Made by a program: the position numbers and the translations under genes. The notes beneath the pieces were generated by a model, which searched no databases, was not told the origin of the DNA, and saw only the letters and a program-made list of their open reading frames with translations. Of a stretch of 64,000 bases of DNA, positions 16,116 to 24,249 are shown in pieces; position 1 is the stretch's first letter; every line of letters starts with the position of its first letter. This DNA comes from Ruminococcus flavefaciens (GTDB lineage Bacteria > Bacillota > Clostridia > Oscillospirales > Ruminococcaceae): the NCBI GenBank assembly GCA_023663905.1, contig JAMPGO010000002.1, positions 62,001 through 126,000 of the forward strand, written 5' to 3'.

Positions 16116-16991
16116 ATGCGTGAATTTCTGAAAAGCACACGATTCAAAGTCCTGCTTGCATTTATTGCTTTCCTTATCGGCGTTATGATTTATTCCGTAA
16201 CAAAAGGCGGATATGCTTTTTCCGGAGCTTCTTTTATAAATACAGTCACCAAACCGCTGAGAACTGTTTCAAACGGCTTTTCGGTAAAAATCGAGACAAT
16301 TATCGACAGATTCGAGAACTCCGACTTCTATTATACCCAGAATCAGGAACTTCAGAAGAAAATAGGCGAACTCAACAAACAGCTTGCCGACTATGAGGAT
16401 TTAAAAGCTGAGGTCGAGGAACTCCGCAAGCTCGCTGTAATCAAGGAGGAACATCCCGACAGCGTTTTTTCACAGCCTGCCGAAGTCCTTGGCTATATCG
16501 CAAACGACCCGTTCAAATCATTTACCATTGACAAGGGCTATGCGGACGGCATTGAGCCTTACAGCCCCGTAACTACTCCCGAAGGTATCGTGGGAATAGT
16601 CATCGAAGTATCGCAGTACACGGCTACAGTCCGCACGATTCTCTCTCCCGATTTATCCGTCGCTTCTGTATGCTCCGCAACAAATGCGGATTTCGGCATT
16701 GTTGAGGGTACTGTTATCACTGCTGAAAACAATAAGACAAAACTTACTCATCTTAATATCAATCACGAAATTAAAAAAGACGACCTTATCATAACATCGG
16801 GAAGCAGTGGACTTTTCCCGAAAGATTATCCCATAGGTACAGTTACAAAAATCGGAGTTGAACCCAACGGTCTTACAGCTTATGCCGAAATAGAGCCTTG
16901 CACGGACATTTCCCGTCTCCGCTCCGTGTTCGTCATAACCGACTTTGCAGGAAAAAAGGAGACAGAATATGAGGCTGAAAACACCCCGTGA
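16116..16991 (+). CDS. mreC: Rod-shape determining protein MreC
   Basis: 291 aa. One N-terminal membrane helix (about residues 11-28), a coiled coil (about 68-110, KKIGELNKQLADYEDLKAEV), then an extracytoplasmic beta-rich domain with GYADGIEPYSPVTTPEGIVG and ITSGSSGLFPKDYPIGTV, typical of MreC. It links MreB to PBP2. Its 3' end overlaps mreD by 23 bases. Confidence 0.94.
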   Translation: MREFLKSTRFKVLLAFIAFLIGVMIYSVTKGGYAFSGASFINTVTKPLRTVSNGFSVKIETIIDRFENSDFYYTQNQELQKKIGELNKQLADYEDLKAEVEELRKLAVIKEEHPDSVFSQPAEVLGYIANDPFKSFTIDKGYADGIEPYSPVTTPEGIVGIVIEVSQYTATVRTILSPDLSVASVCSATNADFGIVEGTVITAENNKTKLTHLNINHEIKKDDLIITSGSSGLFPKDYPIGTVTKIGVEPNGLTAYAEIEPCTDISRLRSVFVITDFAGKKETEYEAENTP

Positions 16992-17526
16992 AAAACGGAT
17001 TCTCTATATAAAAACAACTGTCCGCTGGGTCTTGTATCTTGTACTGATTATGCTGTGCTTTACAGCGATGACTACAGGTACGTGGACAAAACCGGTGCTT
17101 CTTGTACCGGTTGCTTTGTGTATCGCCATAAGCAACGATACTATGATTTCCGCATATACAGGTGCGTTCTGCGGATTTCTCATCGATATAGCCTGCGGAC
17201 GGCTTTTCGGCTATAATGCCGTACTCCTCACGATTTTCTGTGCGGTCGTCTCGCTTGTGTACGAGCTTTATCTGAGAAAAAAATTCTTCAATTATCTCTG
17301 GATTACCGCTCTTGTCTCATTCCTGCAATGCTGGCTTGACTATAAATTCTACTATGATATGTGGGACTATGAAGACGTTGAGCTTATATTCAGAAACATC
17401 ACGCTGAAAGTATGGCTGTATACCGTGATTTCATCCGTCGTTATCTATATAGTCTTTGCCGTGATAAATAAATTCCTTATGCCGAAAGAACATCTCTCTA
17501 TTGAAGATGTTATAAGAATTAACTAA
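16969..17526 (+). CDS. mreD: Rod-shape determining protein MreD
   Basis: 185 aa, about five membrane helices, basic N-terminus (MRLKTPREKR), and the GAFCGFLIDIACGRLFGYNA segment characteristic of MreD. The start at 16969 is chosen because AAAGGAG lies 7 bases upstream; an in-frame ATG at 16945 has no ribosome site. MreD helps assemble the MreC-PBP2-RodA elongasome. Confidence 0.9.
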   Translation: MRLKTPREKRILYIKTTVRWVLYLVLIMLCFTAMTTGTWTKPVLLVPVALCIAISNDTMISAYTGAFCGFLIDIACGRLFGYNAVLLTIFCAVVSLVYELYLRKKFFNYLWITALVSFLQCWLDYKFYYDMWDYEDVELIFRNITLKVWLYTVISSVVIYIVFAVINKFLMPKEHLSIEDVIRIN

Positions 17527-17539
17527 GGAGGATATGATT

Positions 17540-19765
17540 TTGCACAAAATTTCCGATTCTATAAAATCATTTATCATTATAACTTTAGTGATACTTCTCG
17601 GTACTCTCGCATCATCCAAGCTTATGAAGCTACAGATTGTCGGCGAAAACGAGCTTGCTTCCTCGCATAAATACGATTCAGGTGCGTTCACCTTCGAGCG
17701 TGAAGTATCTGCAACGAGAGGTGAAATAATCGACTACAGCGGTAATGTCATCATCGGTAATGATTCACGCTGTGATATTGTCCTACAGAAGGCATTTTTC
17801 CCAGACGATTTGCAGGAAGGCAATCAGATACTTCTTGAAATATATAACGCTCTGCTTGACAACAAATATATATTTGAAGAAGTCCTGCCGATTACCTTTG
17901 AAGAGCCTTATGAGTACAAGGAAGAGGATGTTTCAAGGACAACCGAGCTTCTCAACCTCAATGTATATGCCACTGCAGAGAACTGTATTGACAAGCTTAT
18001 TTCAGACTACCAGATTTCCGACAAATATTCGGCAAGGGAAAAGCGTATGATTGCGGGAATGCGTTATGCAATGCTCGAAAAGGAATTTTCCTACAGCAAC
18101 GACCTTATCCTTGCCACTGACGTTGACGACGAAACTGTTATACACCTCAAGGAACTCAGCAATCTGTGCAAAGGCGTTGAAGCTGTAAACTCCGCCGAAA
18201 GAACGATTGTGCGTGGCGATATACTTCCGCACGAGATAGGCACGGTCGGTCCTATATGGGCTGAGGAATACGACGAACTCAAGGAAAAGGGCTATGCTAT
18301 GAACGATACCGTCGGCAGAAGCGGTATTGAATACGCTATGGAAAAGGAACTTCGTGGCGAAAGCGGTACGGAAGAGGTAACAATCCTTGACGGCTCTATT
18401 GTTGACATCAGAACGACCAAGGAGACTGTTCCGGGACAGACTGTCAAGCTTACTGTTGACGGCGCATTTCAGAGCAAGCTACAGGGTGTGCTTGACAATT
18501 TTCTTGCGAATTACGGCTGGTACAACGGCGAAGCGGTAACAAAAGGCGCACTTGTTGTGCTTAACGCAAAAACGGGTGCGGTGCTGGGAATGGCGAATGC
18601 TCCGACATATAACCTGAAGGATTTCGCCGAAAACTATGACGAGCTTCTTGAAGCCGACGGTTCGCCTATGTTCGACCGCTGTACGCAGGGACTTTATCTG
18701 CCCGGCTCAACCTTCAAGACGATTACAGCCACAGCAGGTCTTAACGAGGGCATTGTTGACGGCGGTACTTCATTCTACTGCGGAAGATACTACGATTTTT
18801 ACGGCGGAAGCTTCCAGTGTACAGGCTCGCATTCATATATTTCGGCAAGACGTGCCATAGAAGTCTCCTGCAATATTTATTTCTATGAACTCTCCGCAAA
18901 ACTGGGCATTGACAATATCACAAAATACGCTGAACTTTATGGTCTCGGCTCAAGTCTCGGGCTTGAAACAGGCGATGAGGAAGGCTTTCTGTGTAATCCC
19001 GAAACGTTCGCAAAGAGAAATCAGGAATGGTATATCGGCTATGTTATTCAGGCTGGTATCGGTAACCAGGACTACGGCATAACTCCGCTACAGCTTGCTA
19101 CGGTTGCGAATACAATCGCCAACAGAGGTGTGCGCTATAAGCCGTATCTCGTGGACAGCCTCTATACTTACGGTTCAAACAAGCTTGTCCGCCGTACAAA
19201 GCCCGAAATCGCTGAAGAAATCGAACTCAGCAACGACAGCGTATATGACTATATAATCGGCGGTATGCAGGACGCAGCGAAAAACGTTCCTTATCCTTAT
19301 TCGCTGTCAAATCTCGGCTACAGCGTTGCCATAAAAACAGGTACTCCGCAGACAAGTCAGGATAACAAAAGCAAGCAGAACTCCGTATTTATCGGCTTTG
19401 CGCCTGCCGACGACCCCGAAATTGCCTTTGCAGGAGTAATCGAGGGCGGTGAGTATTCAAAATATATGGTGCGTGGAATCCTTGACGCATACAATGAATG
19501 CTACGGCATAAACGGCGCTGAACCTGCCGAAAACAGCAAGGAGCTTCCGCCTGAAATGCGCAACGGCACTACCGATACAACTGTAACAACTACCACCACA
19601 ACTACCGAAACGACGACGACCACAACTGCGAATACCACTACGGCAACAGCTACAGCAACCGATACCTCCAGAAAATCCGATAAGCAGTCAACTACAGGCA
19701 AAACAACATCCACTGCAACCACGACCACGACTGTTGCAGTTACCACTAAAAAAAGGGACGTTTAA
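17540..19765 (+). CDS. mrdA: Penicillin-binding protein 2 (class B) with Thr-rich tail
   Basis: About 741 aa. An N-terminal membrane helix (about 10-28) precedes a dimerisation domain containing GEIIDYSGN and the transpeptidase domain, with STFK (nucleophile Ser, about residue 390), SCN (about 443) and KTG (about 599). It cross-links lateral peptidoglycan outside the membrane. AAGGAGG ends at 17531: the ATG at 17534 is only 2 bases away, the TTG at 17540 is 8, so TTG is the preferred start. The last 65 residues are an almost pure Thr linker with Ala, Ser and Lys, like linkers of secreted ruminococcal proteins, and unusual for a PBP. Confidence 0.93.
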   Translation: MHKISDSIKSFIIITLVILLGTLASSKLMKLQIVGENELASSHKYDSGAFTFEREVSATRGEIIDYSGNVIIGNDSRCDIVLQKAFFPDDLQEGNQILLEIYNALLDNKYIFEEVLPITFEEPYEYKEEDVSRTTELLNLNVYATAENCIDKLISDYQISDKYSAREKRMIAGMRYAMLEKEFSYSNDLILATDVDDETVIHLKELSNLCKGVEAVNSAERTIVRGDILPHEIGTVGPIWAEEYDELKEKGYAMNDTVGRSGIEYAMEKELRGESGTEEVTILDGSIVDIRTTKETVPGQTVKLTVDGAFQSKLQGVLDNFLANYGWYNGEAVTKGALVVLNAKTGAVLGMANAPTYNLKDFAENYDELLEADGSPMFDRCTQGLYLPGSTFKTITATAGLNEGIVDGGTSFYCGRYYDFYGGSFQCTGSHSYISARRAIEVSCNIYFYELSAKLGIDNITKYAELYGLGSSLGLETGDEEGFLCNPETFAKRNQEWYIGYVIQAGIGNQDYGITPLQLATVANTIANRGVRYKPYLVDSLYTYGSNKLVRRTKPEIAEEIELSNDSVYDYIIGGMQDAAKNVPYPYSLSNLGYSVAIKTGTPQTSQDNKSKQNSVFIGFAPADDPEIAFAGVIEGGEYSKYMVRGILDAYNECYGINGAEPAENSKELPPEMRNGTTDTTVTTTTTTTETTTTTTANTTTATATATDTSRKSDKQSTTGKTTSTATTTTTVAVTTKKRDV

Positions 19766-19778
19766 ACACGTCCCTTTT
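19751..19778. terminator. Bidirectional terminator holding both stop codons
   Basis: AAAAGGGACGT pairs with ACGTCCCTTTT around a TTAAAC loop. The mrdA stop (19763-19765) and the stop of the convergent gene (19764-19762) both lie in the loop. Confidence 0.9.
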
Positions 19779-20613
19779 CGTTGTATGTATCAAGAAAATT
19801 ATGTGTGCCGTCGCCGTCCTTGTAGGCGATAATCGTGTTGAGGTTGACGTTTTCAACGCTTCGGAAGATATTCTTCTCAACCTGCGGGTTGATTTTTTTC
19901 AGCTCCGCAATAAGATTCTTCACTTCCATACGCTTTGAAACAGAATGCCCGTTATCATCAACCGTTGAGCAGGTCTCAGTAAATCTGCACGCACACTGTA
20001 TAAAATGCAGGTCATTGTAACTGCACCAGTGCTTTACGTCGGCTTCTCTGATTAAATACATAGGTCTGATAAGCTCCATACCCTCAAAATTTGTGCTGTG
20101 GAGCTTCGGCATCATCGTCTGCACCTGTCCGCCGTAGAGCATACCCATAAGAATCGTTTCAATAACGTCGTCAAAATGATGTCCGAGGGCGATTTTATTA
20201 CAGCCGAGTTCCTTAGCCTTGCTGTAAAGATAACCACGTCTCATTCTCGCACAGATATAGCAGGGATTTTTCTCTATATGAAATACCGAGCCGAAAATGT
20301 CGGACTCAAATATTTCAACAGGCACGGACAGTATTTCCGCATTATACTTGATTCTCTGTAGGTTCTCATCGTTATAGCCGGGATTCATTACAAGGAAAAC
20401 GAGTTCAAACGGAAATTTGTCGTGACGTTTGAGTTCCTGAAAAAGCTTCGCCATAAGCATTGAATCCTTACCGCCCGAAATACACACAGCTATTCTGTCG
20501 CCGGGCTGTATGAGGTCGTACTCATTTATAGCCTTCGTGAATTTACACCAGATACTCTTCTTGAATTTCTTGCGCAGACTTAATTCCGCCTGTGCTGTAA
20601 TATCATTTAACAT
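19762..20613 (-). CDS. TtcA-family PP-loop ATP pyrophosphatase
   Basis: 283 aa. The PP-loop CISGGKDSMLMAK (about residues 44-56) binds and adenylates with ATP. CYIC (about 117-120) and a later CRFTETC-type Cys provide the Fe-S cluster ligands seen in TtcA, which makes 2-thiocytidine at position 32 of some tRNAs. The GHHFDDVIETILM motif is also typical. TtcA proper is best known in proteobacteria, so the exact RNA target here is inferred. Converges on mrdA, sharing its terminator. Confidence 0.82.
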   Translation of the reverse strand: MLNDITAQAELSLRKKFKKSIWCKFTKAINEYDLIQPGDRIAVCISGGKDSMLMAKLFQELKRHDKFPFELVFLVMNPGYNDENLQRIKYNAEILSVPVEIFESDIFGSVFHIEKNPCYICARMRRGYLYSKAKELGCNKIALGHHFDDVIETILMGMLYGGQVQTMMPKLHSTNFEGMELIRPMYLIREADVKHWCSYNDLHFIQCACRFTETCSTVDDNGHSVSKRMEVKNLIAELKKINPQVEKNIFRSVENVNLNTIIAYKDGDGTHNFLDTYNEKGRV

Positions 20614-20657
20614 TCAATCACCCTATGTAACTCCCCTTTATAACAGGGGAATTTATT

Positions 20658-21467
20658 TTAATTAATTGCGGAAAGCGGGTCTATATAGTTGCCGTTGTGC
20701 GTAACCTCTATGTGAAGATGAGGAGCTAACGCACTTTCAATATCAGCCGTATTTCCCACAGTGCCGATTAAATCACCGCTCACCATAATGTCTCCACGCT
20801 GTACTTCAAGCCCGTTGGACAGACCGCAGTATTTCGTCATAAAGCCGTTGTGGTGGTCGAGAAGCACCGTAACACCCCATACAGCGTCATTCTCAATCTC
20901 CATAATCTCACCGCCTGAAATCGCATAAACCTCGTCGCCGACTTCTGCCGAAATGTCAACACCGTTGTGGGTCTGCCACGAACCTGTCGTTATGCTCTTG
21001 ACAAGCTCACCGCCACTGAAAACGCCGATAATATCGCCCATATCTGCCAGCGGAGCTTTTACGTTCTCCATTTTTGTAACTCCGGCAGGCTGTATTTCCT
21101 GTTCCTGCTCAGGCTCAGCGTTAACAGGCTCGCCGTCCTGTTCGTCGATTATTTCAGCCGACGGAACTGTCACTACAGGCGGAGTTGTTACAATGGGCGG
21201 AGCGGTAGCGATAACCTTTGTCGTTGCGGTTGTCGGAGCTTCCGTCCTGTAGGAATAAGTTGCCATTGTAACTTTCGGTACGTCGTCAACGTGCCTGTCA
21301 ACCGCTTCGTCAGGCTCGGAAACGCTGTTTTTCGCCGTAAATTCCTCTGTAAGCTTCTCGCCCTGGTCGTACGCAAAATAACAGGCTGAACCTATCATCA
21401 CCGCACTTATGCCCAGTGCCGTATAAAATCCTTTTGAACCTTTTTTGTTATCTGAAAATCTTTTCAC
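20658..21467 (-). CDS. Membrane-anchored M23 (LytM) peptidase-like protein, SpoIIQ-like
   Basis: 269 aa. Basic N-terminus, one membrane helix (about 14-31), a Thr/Pro/Ala-rich linker (about 68-110), an acidic stretch, then a C-terminal M23 domain (about 150-265) with HNGVD and APHLHIEV. All zinc ligands expected of an active LytM domain are therefore present. SpoIIQ, the forespore partner of SpoIIIAH, has this layout, and clostridial forms keep the ligands, but a general wall hydrolase is equally possible. The GTG at 21467 is preferred: GGAGG lies 8 bases upstream, while the upstream ATG at 21518 has no site. Confidence 0.75.
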   Translation of the reverse strand: MKRFSDNKKGSKGFYTALGISAVMIGSACYFAYDQGEKLTEEFTAKNSVSEPDEAVDRHVDDVPKVTMATYSYRTEAPTTATTKVIATAPPIVTTPPVVTVPSAEIIDEQDGEPVNAEPEQEQEIQPAGVTKMENVKAPLADMGDIIGVFSGGELVKSITTGSWQTHNGVDISAEVGDEVYAISGGEIMEIENDAVWGVTVLLDHHNGFMTKYCGLSNGLEVQRGDIMVSGDLIGTVGNTADIESALAPHLHIEVTHNGNYIDPLSAIN

Positions 21468-21475
21468 GCATAACA

Positions 21476-21497
21476 CCTCCGTCAATATTGTTGACGG
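21476..21497 (-). promoter_or_regulatory. Hairpin overlapping the M23 gene ribosome site
   Basis: CCGTCAA (21479-21485) pairs with TTGACGG (21491-21497). On the mRNA the stem runs directly into the GGAGG at 21480-21476, sharing two of its bases. It could modulate translation initiation. No function is proven. Confidence 0.4.
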
Positions 21498-21539
21498 AAT
21501 AAGGTAAATTATACGCATTTTTTCAGAATTTATATCAGA

Positions 21540-22778
21540 TTATGAAACAGGATTAAGCAAATCGAGCGACAATTCTCTTGAATTAATATCAAAATAGTCC
21601 TCAGCCTCTGCAACATAGTATCTGAAGCAGACCTTGCCGTTGAATACAAGCACATCGCCCGATTCAGAAATGCCGAGACTTTCAAGCTGTTCGTCTGTAA
21701 GTTCTTTGAGCGGTACACTGTAATCCCTGCCGATGTCAAAAAGCGTGTAGCCAAATTCATCAAGGTGCGATTCATTGAATATCTCTATGCCCTTTGAATC
21801 AAGCTCGCCGAGATAAACCGTATCGCCTGCGCTTTTGTCCGTATGCTTAAGAAGTTCTGCCGACGGCTCAAGGACATAGTATCTGCCCGTGCTGTCTCTT
21901 CCCATATCAAAAACGGCAAGCTGTTCGTCGCTAAATGAATCGAGGTAAATCGGCTTTACGTCAGAAGCAGTAAGTCCCGCTTCAAACAGATAGTATATAT
22001 TTACGTCCGAAATCTGAAATGCGTTGTCAACAGTATAGCCGAGACTCTCGTACTCACTGCGTGTAACATCGATTTTTATATCGCCCGAAACCTTGTTGAG
22101 GTCGTCTGTTATTTCAGCACGCTTCTGCTCCTGCCATTCAAAGCTTATCTCCTCGCACATAGGTCGCTCCATATAAACGGTATGCTCCATATTTTTAAGT
22201 CTGAAAGTGACAAAAGGATAAACGACATCAGCATAGTTCGGCTCGATTATTACCGATGTACTGCCGTTTGAAGTATCTTCCGTGTTGACTATCTCAAATC
22301 TGTACTTTCCCGAAGGTGAGAATCCTTTTTCGATGATTTCGGTCTTTGCGGTAGTAATAAAGAACGACGTGAACAGGAAATATCCCAGCGCACCGAAAAT
22401 GTATATCAGAAGTATAATTGTGCCGACGACAGTTTTAGTACCCTCTCCTGCGCCCGACAGAAGCAGTATTATGATGCCCGTAAGCACAATGGGAATAATC
22501 AGCTCCTTTTCGCTGAAATACATCACCGATACAGGAAGCATCGCCGTCAGTATCAGGAAGCTTGATATTCTCGTAAGTATCTGCTTGCGTGTGTACAGCA
22601 TAAGTATCAGGGCTATCACAGATACCGCCGATACGACGAGACAGAGCGATACACGGTCGTCAACATAGATTGAAAAGAAGATGGCATAATAAGCAAGTCC
22701 GCACACACCCACTGTATAAAGCGTTGCTATAAGCGATACAACACGTTTTGTCCATATGTTTGAAAAGAAAGCTTTCAT
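21540..22778 (-). CDS. Unknown multi-helix membrane protein with extracytoplasmic C-terminal domain
   Basis: 412 aa, not recognised. The first 145 residues contain about five hydrophobic segments (first at 12-34). The remaining 265 residues are soluble, acidic and beta-rich, with a repeated theme: LDSFSDEQLAVFDMGRD then YYVLEPSAELL, and LKELTDEQLESLGISESG then VCFRYYVAEAED. These suggest two or three copies of a small module. It has its own promoter and is followed leftward by the SpoIIQ-like gene 72 bases on. No catalytic motif is seen. Confidence 0.65.
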   Translation of the reverse strand: MKAFFSNIWTKRVVSLIATLYTVGVCGLAYYAIFFSIYVDDRVSLCLVVSAVSVIALILMLYTRKQILTRISSFLILTAMLPVSVMYFSEKELIIPIVLTGIIILLLSGAGEGTKTVVGTIILLIYIFGALGYFLFTSFFITTAKTEIIEKGFSPSGKYRFEIVNTEDTSNGSTSVIIEPNYADVVYPFVTFRLKNMEHTVYMERPMCEEISFEWQEQKRAEITDDLNKVSGDIKIDVTRSEYESLGYTVDNAFQISDVNIYYLFEAGLTASDVKPIYLDSFSDEQLAVFDMGRDSTGRYYVLEPSAELLKHTDKSAGDTVYLGELDSKGIEIFNESHLDEFGYTLFDIGRDYSVPLKELTDEQLESLGISESGDVLVFNGKVCFRYYVAEAEDYFDINSRELSLDLLNPVS

Positions 22779-22844
22779 TTTTACCTCCGAAAATAATTAT
22801 AATGTCATATATTTTAAAAGCTGTATTTTATCATATACAAATAT

Positions 22845-22873
22845 ATTATACCATTTTTGAAATAAAGTTACAA
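22845..22873 (-). promoter_or_regulatory. Promoter of the 412-aa membrane protein gene
   Basis: Minus strand: TTGTAA (22873-22868), a 17-base spacer, TATAAT (22850-22845). The leader is about 65 bases. Confidence 0.65.
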
Positions 22874-22921
22874 GTAGTTTTTGGAATAAATGGTTACTAA
22901 ATGGTTACAATTTCCCAACTC

Positions 22922-22950
22922 TTTACAAATCCGCTTTTATGATGTATAAT
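22922..22950 (+). promoter_or_regulatory. Promoter of the VanZ-like gene
   Basis: TTTACA (22922-22927), a 17-base spacer, TATAAT (22945-22950). AGGAGGAG follows before the ATG at 22980. Confidence 0.8.
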
Positions 22951-22979
22951 ATATTTAATAATCAGGAGGAGATATTTCT

Positions 22980-23465
22980 ATGAAAAAGCTGAAAAAATCA
23001 CAGATTATTTTTGCCGTGCTGACTGTTGTTATTATGGTCTGTATATTTATGTTCTCGTGCGAAAATTCTGACGAATCATCCGAGACGAGCGGTAATTTTG
23101 TTAAAATCATAATCAATATTCTTTACAGCGATTTTAATGATATGACGGAATCCGAGCAGAATGGAATTTATAGCAGTATCAGCCATATAATCAGGAAAAC
23201 TGCGCATTTCTCGGTCTATACGGCTCTGGGACTGTTTTCGTCGCTCACCGTCGGGCGTAAAAAGCTGATAAGCCACAGAAGTGCGGGTGTTATACTGTTC
23301 TGCTTCCTGTATGCCTGCTCCGACGAGCTTCACCAGTATTTCGTCCCGGGTCGTGCGTGTATGTTCACAGACGTGCTTATTGATACGTGCGGAAGTATCA
23401 CAGGGCTTATAATATCCGCCGTAATCCTGAAAATAACCGCAAAAAAATATGCTGTGCCAAAGTAA
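22980..23465 (+). CDS. VanZ-like family membrane protein
   Basis: 161 aa with four hydrophobic segments (about 9-26, 78-96, 100-115, 133-152). The VanZ-like signature is present: RKTAHFSVYTALGL and DELHQYFVPGRACMFTDVLID. VanZ itself gives low-level teicoplanin resistance, but most chromosomal relatives have no known function, so no resistance role is claimed. Monocistronic, with its own promoter and terminator. Confidence 0.85.
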   Translation: MKKLKKSQIIFAVLTVVIMVCIFMFSCENSDESSETSGNFVKIIINILYSDFNDMTESEQNGIYSSISHIIRKTAHFSVYTALGLFSSLTVGRKKLISHRSAGVILFCFLYACSDELHQYFVPGRACMFTDVLIDTCGSITGLIISAVILKITAKKYAVPK

Positions 23466-23477
23466 GCACAGCATATT
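23446..23477. terminator. Terminator hairpin shared by vanZ-like gene and spoVM
   Basis: A perfect 12-bp stem: AATATGCTGTGC (23446-23457) and GCACAGCATATT (23466-23477), with the vanZ-like stop codon in the loop. T-rich sequence follows on the plus strand and A/T-rich sequence on the other side. Confidence 0.85.
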
Positions 23478-23479
23478 AT

Positions 23480-23563
23480 TTATTCTTCTTCTTTTTTTAT
23501 CTTGAAAATCACACGCAGTATTCCCGATAAAAACTTCGGACTTTTGATTATAACTACTTTCAT
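23480..23563 (-). CDS. spoVM: Stage V sporulation protein SpoVM
   Basis: A 27-codon gene. The product starts MKVVIIKSPKFLSGILRVIF and ends with a Lys/Glu tail. It aligns with B. subtilis SpoVM (MKFYTIKLPKFLGGIVRAML): same length, same central Pro-Lys-Phe-Leu, same amphipathic helix. SpoVM marks the convex forespore surface and anchors the SpoIVA coat base. AAAGGGGG lies 5-10 bases upstream of the ATG. Position after thiN at the end of the rsgA-thiN block matches its location in other Firmicutes, which makes the identification strong despite the short length. Confidence 0.92.
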   Translation of the reverse strand: MKVVIIKSPKFLSGILRVIFKIKKEEE

Positions 23564-23619
23564 TATGTACCCCCTTTTTTCAGTGATGTATTATATTATA
23601 TTCACCGAAAAGGATTTGG

Positions 23620-24249
23620 TTACATTTCTGAACGCACTACAAGAACGAGTCCTGATTCTATTTGCAGAACAGCTTCGTCAGCCTTGATTTCATTGCTCAC
23701 ACCTATAGGGAAGCCTGATTTGAGCAGATAATCTTCCAGCGGATATTTCACACCGCTGTATTTTTTTATCAGCGCCGTATCAGTCAGGGAAAATATCGAG
23801 AAATACCAGCCGTCACGCTTCCTGTAATGCCTTTCGCCCGAACCCTGCACCGTAATCTCGTTATCAGCGTCAATAATACTCATCGCACAGCCGTTTTCAA
23901 AGGCATAAACAAGGGTCTGGATATTGGCAAAAGTATGGTCAAATCTTTTTCCGAGCGCACCATAAAGCACGATTTCATCACAGCCACGCAATATCGCCGT
24001 TTTCACCGCAAGAAGCGTATCTGTATCGTCCTTTTCGGGAATGCTCCTGTAAATTTCGGTATTATCAGGAAATCCGCCCGTATATGAATCAAAATCGCCC
24101 ATAATTATATCGGGAGTTATTCCAAGCTTTTCGGCATATCTGTAACCGCTGTCCGCACAGATAATCAGTCCGCATTCAGCCGTTAATTCTGCGGAATCTA
24201 TAAAGTCCGTGTTTTCTATAAGACCGCCTGCAAAAACCGCACACTTCAT
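23620..24249 (-). CDS. thiN: Thiamine diphosphokinase
   Basis: 209 aa. Converts thiamine to thiamine diphosphate with ATP. Seen: ICADSGYRYAEKLGITPDIIMGDFDS (split here into CADSGYRYAE and PDIIMGDFDS), then EKDDTDTLLAV and GALGKRFDHTFANI, the family's conserved acidic and Gly-rich motifs. The ATG overlaps the rsgA stop (ATGA). The rpe gene that sits between rsgA and thiN in Bacillus is absent. Confidence 0.92.
   Translation of the reverse strand: MKCAVFAGGLIENTDFIDSAELTAECGLIICADSGYRYAEKLGITPDIIMGDFDSYTGGFPDNTEIYRSIPEKDDTDTLLAVKTAILRGCDEIVLYGALGKRFDHTFANIQTLVYAFENGCAMSIIDADNEITVQGSGERHYRKRDGWYFSIFSLTDTALIKKYSGVKYPLEDYLLKSGFPIGVSNEIKADEAVLQIESGLVLVVRSEM

Noticed and set aside
20631..20651. Terminator between the M23 gene and the TtcA-like gene
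   Set aside because: The stem is only 6 bp (TCCCCT/AGGGGA) and no T tract follows in the reading direction.
22980..23465. Glycopeptide resistance gene vanZ
   Set aside because: Only the general VanZ-like fold is present and no vanHAX genes are near; most such homologs are not resistance genes.
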